The translations under genes were made by a program, and so were the position numbers. From Nitrospirota bacterium (GTDB lineage Bacteria > Nitrospirota > Nitrospiria > 2-01-FULL-66-17): a stretch of 64,000 bases of DNA. Every line of letters begins with the position of its first letter. The first letter of the stretch is position 1. Under the pieces are notes generated by a model, which saw only the letters and a list, made by a program, of their open reading frames with translations, had not been told where the DNA came from and did no database searches. Below, piece after piece: positions 36,880 through 45,098 of the stretch. The stretch covers positions 1 to 64,000 of the forward strand of contig JBFLXB010000010.1 of assembly GCA_040757335.1 (NCBI GenBank). The letters are read 5' to 3'.

Positions 36880-36945
36880 ACCAACACTTTTCAAGTATTT
36901 TTGCAGCGGTTTCAATCACATCGGCGAAGACAACGAGGGCGACTC

Positions 36946-37269
36946 ATGTTGGTTATCACGGAGAAGGCGAGTGCCAAAATCAAGACGCTACTGGCTGACG
37001 AAAACAAGCCCCACCACGGTCTGCGGGTGTATGTCTCGGGTGGGGGGTGCCAGGGATTCCAGTACGGAATGACGTTCGAAGAGCACGCGAATCCCGACGA
37101 CACGATCGTCGAGGCGCATGGCGTCAAGGTATTCATTGACGCGCAGAGCGCGCCGATGCTCACCGGCGCGGAGGTCGACTACGTCGACAGCCTGCAGGGA
37201 TCAGGGTTTGCGATCAAGAATCCGCAGGCCAAGTCTTCCTGCGGGTGCGGAAGTTCGTTCAACGCGTAA
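36946..37269 (+). CDS. erpA: A-type iron-sulfur carrier protein (ErpA/IscA family)
   Basis: 107 residues. The three conserved cysteines are in SGGGCQGFQYG and the C-terminal SSCGCGSSF. These proteins deliver Fe-S clusters to apoproteins, fitting a window dense in Fe-S enzymes. ATG 36946 removes a 43-residue non-conserved upstream frame that covers the promoter. No other isc or suf gene is nearby. Confidence 0.93.
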   Translation: MLVITEKASAKIKTLLADENKPHHGLRVYVSGGGCQGFQYGMTFEEHANPDDTIVEAHGVKVFIDAQSAPMLTGAEVDYVDSLQGSGFAIKNPQAKSSCGCGSSFNA

Positions 37270-37281
37270 CGGCCAGGCCAC

Positions 37282-37449
37282 GTGGCGAGCGCTCGTTATC
37301 AACCGGAATGGGACAATGCGGAGCGCGCGCTGGCGGATCGCCCGCGGCTGGACGCGGATGAATTCTGCACCGCGGCGTGGCGCGAGTGGTTGACGGCGAT
37401 GGTCGTAGTCGAGATGGCGCGGTCCGAAACGCGCGTTTCGTGGCACTAG
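37282..37449 (+). CDS. Small hypothetical protein, 55 residues
   Basis: GTG 37282 to TAG 37449 encodes MASARYQPEWDNAERALADR followed by a tryptophan-containing middle (AAWREWLTAMVV). It lies between erpA and a ferredoxin on the same strand. Composition looks protein-like, but no family is recognised and no clear ribosome site is seen. It may simply be leader sequence of the ferredoxin gene. Confidence 0.3.
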   Translation: MASARYQPEWDNAERALADRPRLDADEFCTAAWREWLTAMVVVEMARSETRVSWH

Positions 37450-37535
37450 TCGGGACGTGGCGCATCCAGTGACGGAGCTCCTGGCGGTAACGGACGTGTT
37501 GGGCCGGCGGGACGACAACAGAAGGAGGAAGGCGT

Positions 37536-37883
37536 ATGTCGGTCAGGATCACTGAGGAATGTATTTCATGCGGGGCCTGCCTGCCGGAGTGCCCGAATGA
37601 AGCGATTTTTGACAGCCGGGCGGCGGCTGAGGCCGCCGGGTGGCACGTTTCCGAGGGAGACGGAATGGCCGACGGCCTGTACGTGATCACCTATGATCGG
37701 TGCACCGAATGTGTGGGCCACTATGACGCGCCGCAGTGCGCGGCCGTGTGCCCGGTGCCGGATTGCTGCGTGTCGGATCCCCAGCATCCCGAGACCAAAG
37801 ACGTGTTGCTCGAGAAAGCGCGACGACTCAATCCCGACAAGGAGATCGACCCGAACAAGGTCTGGTCCGGCGTGCGCGGTTAA
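37536..37883 (+). CDS. 2[4Fe-4S] ferredoxin, YfhL-like
   Basis: 115 residues. First cluster CISCGACLPECPNEAI, second CTECVGHYDAPQCAAVCPVPDCC, which contains the inserted loop typical of YfhL/Alvin-type low-potential ferredoxins. A basic C-terminal extension with KDVLLEKARRLNPDKEI follows. A strong GAAGGAGGAAGG ribosome site precedes the ATG. It ends in an intrinsic terminator. It is a possible electron carrier for the orphan NuoF or for reductive-cycle enzymes, by inference. Confidence 0.9.
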   Translation: MSVRITEECISCGACLPECPNEAIFDSRAAAEAAGWHVSEGDGMADGLYVITYDRCTECVGHYDAPQCAAVCPVPDCCVSDPQHPETKDVLLEKARRLNPDKEIDPNKVWSGVRG

Positions 37884-37903
37884 TCAAACCCGCGAAATGA
37901 GAC

Positions 37904-37947
37904 ACGAGAGGCTGGGCGGGCGAACCCCGTCCAGCCTCTCGTCTTTT
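37904..37947 (+). terminator. Intrinsic terminator after the ferredoxin gene
   Basis: Stem ACGAGAGGCTGGGCGGG pairing with CCCGTCCAGCCTCTCGT (17 bp, one G-T pair) and a short CGAAC loop, followed by CTTTT. Confidence 0.85.
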
Positions 37948-37969
37948 GCGTCGACACAGGATCGAACGC

Positions 37970-38584
37970 ATGGAGGCCTTTTCTCGCGACGAGGTGGAAT
38001 TCCTCAAACAGGAGGGCCCGTTTGCCTGGAAAGAACGTCTGACCCAGCGAATCAAGACCGCGCTGGAGGCTCTCCACGACGCGCTGGCCGCACGGCTCAC
38101 CCCGGACGCTCTGCTCGCTCCCGAGGAGATGGACTGGACGAGGTGGCAGCTCGTTCGCGGCGAACGGTTCGGCGACCGACCCTACGCCTACGTCGACTTC
38201 CCGCAGCATTTTTTCCGAGACGAGAAGTTTACCTACCGGTCGATGTTCTGGTGGGGGGAAGGGTTGTTTTTCGCACTGATCCTGGAAGGGAACCTGCTCG
38301 ATCGGTATCGGGCCAATCTCGACAAGTCGTACGCAGCCGTGGCGGACCAGGAGTTGTCCTTATCGCTGGCCCAAACTCCCTGGGTGTGGCGCGCTGCAGG
38401 ACCCAGCGTCCTTGCGATTCAGACGGACAACCGGGACTCGGTGATATCAGCCGCGCGAAACCGAACGGTGCTCAAACTGCAGCGCTGGGTGTCGCTCAAT
38501 CGGCTGATCGAGCCCGACATGATCGTGCGTGAAGGCGTGGAAACGTTCAGCCGGCTGTTGCCGGTGATTGCCAGGAACTCCTGA
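37970..38584 (+). CDS. Conserved-looking hypothetical soluble protein
   Basis: 204 residues from ATG 37970. No recognisable family. The middle has aromatic-rich segments (PYAYVDFPQHFF, YRSMFWWGEGLFFALIL) and the remainder is charged and helical. A DUF-type protein with an alpha/beta domain is likely. It follows the ferredoxin terminator by 23 bases, so it must have its own promoter. TTG 37946 would add eight residues and overlap the terminator. It is convergent with the CBS gene across repeat copy 7. Confidence 0.6.
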   Translation: MEAFSRDEVEFLKQEGPFAWKERLTQRIKTALEALHDALAARLTPDALLAPEEMDWTRWQLVRGERFGDRPYAYVDFPQHFFRDEKFTYRSMFWWGEGLFFALILEGNLLDRYRANLDKSYAAVADQELSLSLAQTPWVWRAAGPSVLAIQTDNRDSVISAARNRTVLKLQRWVSLNRLIEPDMIVREGVETFSRLLPVIARNS

Positions 38585-38599
38585 GAGCAAGCGACAGCG

Positions 38600-38748
38600 A
38601 GCCCGGCCAGGAATGCGTCAGATGCAAGGCGCCGCGAGCACCGGACGGAGTACTCCCAATGGGCTTTTACGTGAGAACGCGGTTTGTGCGTGGCGAAGCA
38701 ACCGGATGCACAGCGGCAACGCCGCAGATGGCCATTCCTGGCCGGGCT
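38600..38748 (-). repeat. Intergenic inverted-repeat element, copy 7 (opposite orientation)
   Basis: The arms AGCCCGGCCAGGAAT and ATTCCTGGCCGGGCT are perfectly complementary over 15 bp. Interior blocks match the other copies only as reverse complement, for example GTCAGATGCAAGGCGCCGCG and CAGCGGCAACGCCGCAGATG. It lies between convergent genes. The left half carries an atypical segment (38655-38695). Confidence 0.85.
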
Positions 38749-39127
38749 AAAACTGGTTTTTGAAGTAGACCAGGAGGTCGCGCACTGACAGGACACCCAC
38801 CATCTTGCCCTCTTCGGTGATCACGAGGTGACGGATGGCGCGTTCGCTCATCAAGGCGTTGGCTTCAACCGCGCCCTTCTTGATGTCCAAGGTAATGATT
38901 GGGCTGCTCATGACGCGGTGAACGGGCGAGTGGTCGACATCGAGGCCTTCGGCGACCCCTCGGCGGACCACGTCGGTCTCGCTGACGATTCCGATGTACT
39001 CTCCGTGCGACTCGACCAGCAGCGACCCCACGCCTTTCTCGCGCATCAGACGGGCGGCGTCGCGCACCGACGCGTCGCGATCGATGGCCTTGATGTCGCG
39101 GTTCATGAGGACGGCGAGTGGGAGCAT
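38747..39127 (-). CDS. CBS-domain pair protein
   Basis: 126 residues from ATG 39127, a stand-alone Bateman module: first CBS (SVRDAARLMREKGVGSLLV), second CBS (VEANALMSERAIRHLVI ending VGVLSVRDLLVYFK). Such proteins bind adenine nucleotides and regulate partners. The upstream TTG frame start at 39205 coincides with a promoter -35, so it is rejected. The 3' end touches repeat copy 7. The partner is unknown. Confidence 0.85.
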   Translation of the reverse strand: MLPLAVLMNRDIKAIDRDASVRDAARLMREKGVGSLLVESHGEYIGIVSETDVVRRGVAEGLDVDHSPVHRVMSSPIITLDIKKGAVEANALMSERAIRHLVITEEGKMVGVLSVRDLLVYFKNQF

Positions 39128-39175
39128 ACCGGCGTTTGCTCGGGGAGTGACGGCATCCGAGCACTCGACGGCGGG

Positions 39176-39205
39176 ATTATACAGAGGTCGAAAGAAAGGG
39201 GTCAA
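39176..39205 (-). promoter_or_regulatory. Sigma-70 promoter for the CBS gene
   Basis: On the minus strand TTGACC (39205-39200), 18-bp spacer, TATAAT (39181-39176), 48 bp before the ATG at 39127. Confidence 0.65.
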
Positions 39206-39273
39206 GCCGCGAGCGGTGCGCTGGCGCCGGTTGACAGGCGTGAGACCGAGCCGCTATCCTCACGCGACCGAGG

Positions 39274-39810
39274 TCACTCATCGTGGTCCAACTCGACGTT
39301 CCAATACAGGTAGTCTTTCCAGACCGATGGAGTATGAGACAGGCCGATGGTCATGGCCAGCGCCGGATTCCAGGCGGGTCTGACCGGCGCCTTGATCAGC
39401 TTCATCCGAGCCTCGCCCGGCGTGCGGCCGCTCTTGTGGTTGTTGCAGCGCCAGCACGCGGTGACGATGTTCTCCCAGCTCTTTCGTCCGCCCCGCGCAA
39501 TGGGTACGACGTGGTCGAACGTGAGATCCTCGGTCCGAAAGCGTTTGCCGCAATACTGGCACTGGTAGTGGTCGCGGATGAAAATATTCGCGCGCGAGAA
39601 CTTGACGCCGCGGCGAGTGGGTTCGATCCGGACCAGTTTGAGCAGGCGGAGCACCGCAGGCAACGGAAACGTGGTGGACACCCCGCGAATGCGCCGATCG
39701 TAGACTTCGAGGACCTCCACCTTTTCCTGCCACAACAGCGTGATAGCCTTCTGCCAGTGGATGATCCGAAGGGGTTCGTACGTGGAGTTCAGCAGCAGGG
39801 CTTGATCCAT
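39274..39810 (-). CDS. HNH endonuclease family protein
   Basis: 178 residues from ATG 39810. The N-terminal half MDQALLLNSTYEPLRIIHWQ and VEVLEVYDRRIRG is the common preamble of a stand-alone HNH family. The nuclease site CQYCGKRF, LTFDHVVPIARGG and CWRCNNHKSGRTP gives an HNH core with four zinc-binding cysteines. The biological role of this widespread family is unclear. The frame extends 20 codons further upstream from an unlikely start. It is divergent from the carbonic anhydrase-like gene. Confidence 0.85.
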   Translation of the reverse strand: MDQALLLNSTYEPLRIIHWQKAITLLWQEKVEVLEVYDRRIRGVSTTFPLPAVLRLLKLVRIEPTRRGVKFSRANIFIRDHYQCQYCGKRFRTEDLTFDHVVPIARGGRKSWENIVTACWRCNNHKSGRTPGEARMKLIKAPVRPAWNPALAMTIGLSHTPSVWKDYLYWNVELDHDE

Positions 39811-39899
39811 CAGCGCAGCTCGTTCCCGGTGCGTAAAATCCAGTTTATCAACTTTGGGTGCGAGGCGCAACGAGCCTGCGGCCGGGCTCCGGTCCCGTC

Positions 39900-40427
39900 G
39901 TGATCCGGCCCTACCGAGACAAAACGCCAGTGATCGACCCCTCGGTCTACGTTGACCCGGGAGCCCAGATCGTCGGGGACGTGGTGATCGGCGCGCACTC
40001 GAGCGTGTGGTGTAACGCCGTGGTGCGCGGCGACGTGAACGTGATCCGTATCGGCGCCCGGACCAACATCCAAGACCTCGCCATGCTCCACGTCACCCGG
40101 CGGACAGCGCCGTTGCACGTGGGAGACGAAGTCACGATCGGGCACGCGGCCATCCTTCACGGCTGCACGGTCAAGAATCGATGTCTGATCGGAATGGGCG
40201 CCATTATCATGGACGGGGCCGTCATTGGCGAGGAATCGATCGTGGGGGCCGGAGCGCTGGTGACCGAGGGAACCGTGATCCCCCCGCGAAGCCTGGCGGT
40301 TGGGGCCCCGGCCGCGGTGCGACGCGCGTTGCGTGCGGAGGAGATCGCGTTCTTGGCGGAAAGCGCCGCGAATTACGTCAGCGACGCGGCCGACTATCGA
40401 GCCGATCCGTCGAACAACCAGCGATAG
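39900..40427 (+). CDS. Gamma-carbonic anhydrase/hexapeptide-repeat protein (YrdA-like)
   Basis: 175 residues from GTG 39900, a left-handed beta-helix with repeated hexapeptides (VIGAHSSVWCNAVVRGDV, IGARTNIQDLAMLHV, IGHAAILHGCTVKNRCLIGMGA). The metal-binding histidines of gamma carbonic anhydrases (HV, GH, HG) appear in place. GTG 39858 would add 14 residues without family support. The 3' end overlaps a convergent gene by 34 bases. Carbonic anhydrase activity is plausible but many relatives are inactive. Confidence 0.85.
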   Translation: MIRPYRDKTPVIDPSVYVDPGAQIVGDVVIGAHSSVWCNAVVRGDVNVIRIGARTNIQDLAMLHVTRRTAPLHVGDEVTIGHAAILHGCTVKNRCLIGMGAIIMDGAVIGEESIVGAGALVTEGTVIPPRSLAVGAPAAVRRALRAEEIAFLAESAANYVSDAADYRADPSNNQR

Positions 40428-41512
40428 ACTGCGTCGTGGATCGCGGGGCGGAACGCGGCGATGCTCTGGTTGTCGCGGGTCGGGTGGACGCGATTGGTGA
40501 GCAGGATCACCGTCAGGTCGCGGTCGGGATCGACCCAGACCGAGGTGCCGGTAAACCCGAGGTGACCGTAGGCGCGCTGGGAAAAGAACCGGCCCGACGT
40601 TGACGGCGGCGTCGGCACGGTCCACCCGAGCGTCCAGCCGCCTTGTCCCAGATCGGACTGGCGGGTCAAGAATTGGGTCGTCAGATCGGCCGGCCATAAC
40701 GCGGAGCGACCGAGCGTCGCCTCCCGCCACGCTCGAACCAAGCCCCGCACCCCCAGCGCATCGCCGAACAGTCCGGCGTGGCCTGCCACGCCGCCCATGG
40801 CATAGGCGTTTTCATCGTGGACCTCGCCCCGCAACACCCGACCTCGCCACGGGCAGCGTTCGGTGGCGGCCACGCGGCGCCCGGTCGACCATTCACGCTG
40901 CTTCGGGTCTTGGACCGGAAGGTATCCCACTGACGACAGGCCGAGCGGCGTCAACAGGCGCTGGTGGGCCAACTCATCCAATGGGTGGCTCCCGCTCTGC
41001 TCCGCGACGGCGCCCAGCAAGATGAATCCCAGATCGCTATAACGACTTTCGGCGCCCGGTTCGCTCAGGAGAGGCTCCTGTACAACGGTCGTCACGATGT
41101 GACGCTTGCCCTCCGGGGTGGCCACGAGCGCAGGTTCCAGGTCCTGATACAGAGGGCGCCAGGCGGGCAATCCGGCGGTATGGGTCAACAGGTGCCGCAA
41201 CGTGACGCGAGCCTTGGCGCCCTCCGCCCAGCCGGGGAGGTGGGTGGCCACCCTGTCGTCGAGCGAGAGCCGGCGTTCCGCGACCAGCGACAAGGTGAGG
41301 GCGGCGGTGACCAGCGGTTTGGTGAGGGACGCGAGGTCAAACACCGTGTCAGGGGTCATCGGTTCCGCCACCGGGTCCGCGGCGGCGGAACCGTAGGCGT
41401 CGAAAAACACGATCTCTCTCGCCACGTCCACCAGGAGCACGCCGCCGGGAAACACGGCGTTGGAGACGGCATCCGTCATGGCGGCATGAAGGGGATGAGG
41501 CACGGCGGACAT
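40394..41512 (-). CDS. Serine beta-lactamase-fold hydrolase (class C/esterase-like)
   Basis: 372 residues from ATG 41512. Catalytic SxxK motif SLTK (FDLASLTKPL), YSD in SRYSDLGFILLG taking the YxN position, and HLGFTGTS in place of KTG. Family members include AmpC-like esterases and D-amino-acid peptidases; here no signal peptide is evident, so a cytosolic esterase or peptidase is more likely than antibiotic resistance. A TATAAT overlaps the ATG (41516-41511), so ATG 41479 could be the true start. Confidence 0.8.
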   Translation of the reverse strand: MSAVPHPLHAAMTDAVSNAVFPGGVLLVDVAREIVFFDAYGSAAADPVAEPMTPDTVFDLASLTKPLVTAALTLSLVAERRLSLDDRVATHLPGWAEGAKARVTLRHLLTHTAGLPAWRPLYQDLEPALVATPEGKRHIVTTVVQEPLLSEPGAESRYSDLGFILLGAVAEQSGSHPLDELAHQRLLTPLGLSSVGYLPVQDPKQREWSTGRRVAATERCPWRGRVLRGEVHDENAYAMGGVAGHAGLFGDALGVRGLVRAWREATLGRSALWPADLTTQFLTRQSDLGQGGWTLGWTVPTPPSTSGRFFSQRAYGHLGFTGTSVWVDPDRDLTVILLTNRVHPTRDNQSIAAFRPAIHDAVYRWLFDGSAR

Positions 41513-41569
41513 TATACTCCGATCGTGGTGTGAAGCGGCCCGCACCCGTGGTTCTGTCCAGCGCCCTTG

Positions 41570-41578
41570 TGCTATGAT
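41570..41578 (+). promoter_or_regulatory. Extended -10 element immediately upstream of the SirB1-like gene
   Basis: TGC-TATGAT at 41570-41578 lies seven bases before the GTG start, so the message would be nearly leaderless. No good -35 is visible. Confidence 0.4.
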
Positions 41579-41584
41579 AGCGGC

Positions 41585-42559
41585 GTGTTTCGCCTGAGCA
41601 AATCGCCGTCTTTACCGTCGCAAACCCTTCAAACCGCGCAGGCGAGCGCCGAGAAAATCCACCCATTGACCGACGGCGCGATCGCCGCCCTGGTGACGTT
41701 GTTGGAACGCGAATCCAAACGGGAGAACGTGGCCATCATCCGCTGTCGTCTGGAAGAACTGGGAGCCCTGGCGTTGCCGTGGCTGGACGCTGCGGCTGCG
41801 GAACGAGACACTCGGGACGGAGCCGCCGCAGCGTTGGCCACCCATATCCGTCGCCAAGCCCTCGACGCGGAGTGGAGCCGCTGGGCGGGCGCCCTCGACG
41901 CGGATCTCGAGGGCGGCGCGTTGTTGATCGATCGGTTCGGCGACCCCTTGCGCGATCCGTCGGAGGTCTCGCACCGCTTGGACCAGTTGGCCGACCGGCT
42001 GGGCCGCCAGCTGACCGGGGCGTCGGATGTCGAAGAGAAACTCACGCGGCTCAGGGCCTTCCTCTTTTCGCAGGTGGGATTTCGCGGCAACACTGCGTCG
42101 TATGACGACCCCCGGAACAGCTACCTGTCGGATGTCCTGGCTCGTCGACGGGGTATTCCGGTCTCGTTGTCGGTCGTGGTGATGCTGCTGGCGCGGCGGC
42201 TCAACCTGCCCATCGTGGGGGTTGGCATGCCCGGCCACTTCCTCGTCCGATACGGAACCCAGCCGTCCGGGCCCTACCTGGACGCGTTCGGAGGCGGGCG
42301 GGTGTTGACGCGTGAAGACTGCGCGGCGTGGTTGCGTGCGTCGGGGTTGACCTTCGATCCCCGCATGCTGCGCCCGGTGGGCCCCCGCTACATCGTCGCG
42401 CGCATGCTTCGCAACCTGGTGGCGGTCTTCACCAAACGAGGAGCCTCGACCGAAGCACAACTGTTGACCGGATATCTCAAGCGCGTCGTCGGCGTGTCCG
42501 AATCCGGCGCCGCGGGCGTGGCTGGGGTCAAACTTCCGGACGCTGACGGTCCGGCGTAA
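41585..42559 (+). CDS. SirB1/transglutaminase-like family protein
   Basis: 324 residues from GTG 41585. The core GNTASYDDPRNSYLSDVLARR followed by GIPVSLSVVVMLLARRLNLPIVGVGMPGHFLVRYG is the hallmark of the SirB1 family, a transglutaminase-like fold. An N-terminal helical part with weak HEAT-like spacing precedes it. The biochemical role of the family is unsettled. An extended -10 sits just before the start. It is the first gene of a short run leading to the 2Fe-2S ferredoxin and MsbA genes. Confidence 0.8.
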   Translation: MFRLSKSPSLPSQTLQTAQASAEKIHPLTDGAIAALVTLLERESKRENVAIIRCRLEELGALALPWLDAAAAERDTRDGAAAALATHIRRQALDAEWSRWAGALDADLEGGALLIDRFGDPLRDPSEVSHRLDQLADRLGRQLTGASDVEEKLTRLRAFLFSQVGFRGNTASYDDPRNSYLSDVLARRRGIPVSLSVVVMLLARRLNLPIVGVGMPGHFLVRYGTQPSGPYLDAFGGGRVLTREDCAAWLRASGLTFDPRMLRPVGPRYIVARMLRNLVAVFTKRGASTEAQLLTGYLKRVVGVSESGAAGVAGVKLPDADGPA

Positions 42560-42586
42560 CGCGAACCCCATGCGTTCGAGCGCTCC

Positions 42587-42889
42587 GTGAAGATCCCATT
42601 TCCGACCACACCGCCGGCCGCCGCGCTGGTCGATATCACGATTCTCGGCCGACGGTACCGCGTCCGGTCCGACGTCTCGTTGGTGTGGGCGCTCTATGAC
42701 GAAGGCTACATCGCCGCCAGCAATCGGTTCTGTTGGAACGGCACGTGTCTGTACTGCACGGTGACGCTGGTGCTGCCGAACAGCACCCTCGCCGTGAAGG
42801 CCAAAGCCTGCGAGGTGTATCCCACGCAGGGACTGGCCGTGATTAAACTCGGCGGGGAGTTCTGTCTGCCGGCGCGCCTCGCGTCGTGA
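42587..42889 (+). CDS. Small plant-type 2Fe-2S ferredoxin
   Basis: 100 residues, GTG start. Cluster ligands CWNGTCLYC (C-x4-C-x2-C) and the later cysteine in AKACEVYP fit the 2Fe-2S ferredoxin fold, with the beta strands VDITILGRRYRV before it. The spacing is compact and the protein short for this family. It overlaps the start of the MsbA-type gene by four bases, an unusual pairing that suggests co-translation, though a functional link is not evident. Confidence 0.7.
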   Translation: MKIPFPTTPPAAALVDITILGRRYRVRSDVSLVWALYDEGYIAASNRFCWNGTCLYCTVTLVLPNSTLAVKAKACEVYPTQGLAVIKLGGEFCLPARLAS

Positions 42890-44619
42890 AAGTCGACCTT
42901 ACTCCGTTCAAATCGCTGCTGAGCCCGCACCGAGGTGCGATGGTCGAGGCCTCGCTGCTCGTGATGGGGGTCGCCACGCTCAACCTGGCGCTCCTGTGGC
43001 TGTTCCGGTACTTCGTCGACCATGTGTTGGTCCGCCACGACACCACCGCCCTGTGGCGCATCATCTGGGCCGCGCTCGCCCTCTTCGCGCTGCACAGCGC
43101 GATGTCCGTCCGTCAATATGTGGTTATCGCCCGCGTCGGCCAGCGCATCGTCACCGCGTTGCGGCTGCGTGTGGTCGAGCATCTGACGACACTCTCGCTG
43201 GATTTTTTCGTCAAGCGGCGGACCGGAGAGCTCATGTCCCGCGTGACCAACGACGTCGGGACCGTCCAGCAGGTGGCCACGACCCTTCCCGTGGACCTGG
43301 CCAAACAGGCGGTCACCTTCGCGGGCGCGATGGCTTTGTTGCTGTATATGAACTGGCGCCTCTGTCTGGCCGTGTTGGCGGTGGTGCCGTTGGTCGTATT
43401 GGTGGCGCGAATCTTCGGACGTCGGCTGAAGACGCTCTCGACCGAGAGCCAGGACCGCACCGCTGAATCCGCCACCATCTTGGAGGAAATGATTTCCGGT
43501 ATCAAACTGGTGAAGTCGTTCGTGATGGAGCGCTGTGAGCGTGAGCGGTTGGCGGCGCAACTGGCTCGGGCGGACGCCGTGGCGTTGCGGCGTGCGACGC
43601 TGCTCGGGGTGTTCGTGCCCGTGATCACGTCGCTCACCCTAATCGGGGCGTTGGGCGTGTTGTGGTACGGCGGGGTGCAGGTGATCCGGGGGGCCATGAC
43701 CCCCGGGGACCTCGTGGCGTTCCTGTTGTTCGGCGGAATTCTGATGGGACCGTTTTCGGCCGTCGCGCGGCTGTTCACCCAGATCAAAGAGGCGCAGGGC
43801 GCCATGCAGCGCGTGAACGAAATCCTGAACGAACGGCCGACGGTGCAAGACGCGGCGCGGCCGGCCCCATTGGGAGTGGTGACGGGACGGGTCGAGGTCC
43901 GCGACGTGGTGTTTGCCTATGACAACGGCCGCCCGGTTCTCCAGGGCGTCAGTCTGACCGCTGAGCCGGACCAAATCGTGGCGTTGGTCGGGCCGAGCGG
44001 CGGCGGCAAAACCACGCTGGTGCATCTTATCCATCGGTTCTACGACCCCTCGTCGGGCGCAATTTTCGTCGACGGTCGCGACATCCGTTCGATCCGCCTC
44101 GCGGACCTCTATGCGCTGATCGCGTTCGTCCCGCAGGAGACCATACTCTTCGGGGGCACGGTGGAGGAGAACATCCGGTTCGGGCGGCCCGCCGCGACGC
44201 GCGAAGAGCTCGCCGCGGCGGCGGGAGCCGCCCACGCTCACGCCTTCATCCAAGCGTTGCCGAACGGCTACGAGACCGTGGTGGGTGAAAAAGGCGTCCG
44301 CCTGTCCGGCGGACAACGGCAGCGCATTGCCATCGCGCGGGCGATCCTCAAAGATCCGCGCATTCTGTTGCTGGACGAGGCGACCTCGGCGCTCGACAAC
44401 GAGTCCGAAGTGCTCGTGCAGGACGCACTCGATCGACTCATGAAAGGTCGGACCACCATCGTGGTCGCCCACCGACTGTCCACGATCCAGCGCGCGGATC
44501 AGATCCTCGTGTTGGATCAAGGGCGGATCGTGGAGCGGGGGACTCACGTCGAATTGCTGGCCACCCGCGGCCTCTACCACCGCCTGTCTCTGGCGCCTTC
44601 GGCTGGGACGGGTCTGTGA
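42886..44619 (+). CDS. msbA: ABC transporter, fused permease-ATPase (MsbA family)
   Basis: 577 residues, GTG start. Six transmembrane helices are followed by an ATPase domain with Walker A GPSGGGKTT, signature LSGGQRQRIAIARAI, Walker B ILLLDEATSALD and the H-loop VVAHRLSTI. The membrane half contains MSRVTNDVGTVQQV, typical of half-size lipid flippases. MsbA moves lipid A-core across the inner membrane in diderm cells. The MsbA rather than drug-export assignment rests on overall resemblance; other exporters of this class are possible. Confidence 0.85.
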   Translation: MKVDLTPFKSLLSPHRGAMVEASLLVMGVATLNLALLWLFRYFVDHVLVRHDTTALWRIIWAALALFALHSAMSVRQYVVIARVGQRIVTALRLRVVEHLTTLSLDFFVKRRTGELMSRVTNDVGTVQQVATTLPVDLAKQAVTFAGAMALLLYMNWRLCLAVLAVVPLVVLVARIFGRRLKTLSTESQDRTAESATILEEMISGIKLVKSFVMERCERERLAAQLARADAVALRRATLLGVFVPVITSLTLIGALGVLWYGGVQVIRGAMTPGDLVAFLLFGGILMGPFSAVARLFTQIKEAQGAMQRVNEILNERPTVQDAARPAPLGVVTGRVEVRDVVFAYDNGRPVLQGVSLTAEPDQIVALVGPSGGGKTTLVHLIHRFYDPSSGAIFVDGRDIRSIRLADLYALIAFVPQETILFGGTVEENIRFGRPAATREELAAAAGAAHAHAFIQALPNGYETVVGEKGVRLSGGQRQRIAIARAILKDPRILLLDEATSALDNESEVLVQDALDRLMKGRTTIVVAHRLSTIQRADQILVLDQGRIVERGTHVELLATRGLYHRLSLAPSAGTGL

Positions 44620-44665
44620 GTCGGGCGGGTGCGTCGGCTGACAGGGCCGGAGGAGGGTAGGAAAC

Positions 44666-45055
44666 GTGCTCGAAGCGTTCGAACCCGTTAAACAAGCCGT
44701 TGCGGAGAACCGCCTGCGGCTGGCGATCCAGAAACCCAAGGCACGCAAATTGTTGATCCTGCCGACGCCCGACCAGCGGCGGTGGGCACCGGCCGGTTTG
44801 GTGTGGTTTGCCCGCGCGCTGGGGGTACTGTTCATCGGTTCGTCGCTGGCTGCTGCCTACGCGTGGTTGACGTGGGAACTGATGCATATGATCTTCGCCT
44901 GTACGATCAGCCTGGTGTCCTTGCGATACCTCGATCGCATTGCGGCCCACTTTACTCAGGACAAAGCCTTGTCCGACGAAGCGTTCTTCCACGCGGGCCG
45001 TGAATCCGGGTTGATCGAGCTTGAGCCCGTCACCGGCAGCGCGGAATCCCGCTGA
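44666..45055 (+). CDS. Small membrane protein of unknown function
   Basis: 129 residues, GTG start with GGAGGG 10 bases upstream. Two hydrophobic segments (WFARALGVLFIGSSLAAAYAWL and MIFACTISLVSLRYL) are flanked by charged ends. No family recognised. It lies 46 bases after the MsbA-type gene and overlaps nothing else convincingly. It may be an accessory to the exporter, by position only. Confidence 0.6.
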   Translation: MLEAFEPVKQAVAENRLRLAIQKPKARKLLILPTPDQRRWAPAGLVWFARALGVLFIGSSLAAAYAWLTWELMHMIFACTISLVSLRYLDRIAAHFTQDKALSDEAFFHAGRESGLIELEPVTGSAESR

Positions 45056-45098
45056 TCGTTCCGATACGAGTCGCGCACCGCACCAAAGAGACGCGTCT

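Noticed and set aside
39231-39260. Plus-strand TTGACA-N18-TATCCT promoter-like pair
   Set aside because: It would transcribe antisense into the HNH gene and has no gene downstream on its strand; probably a chance match.
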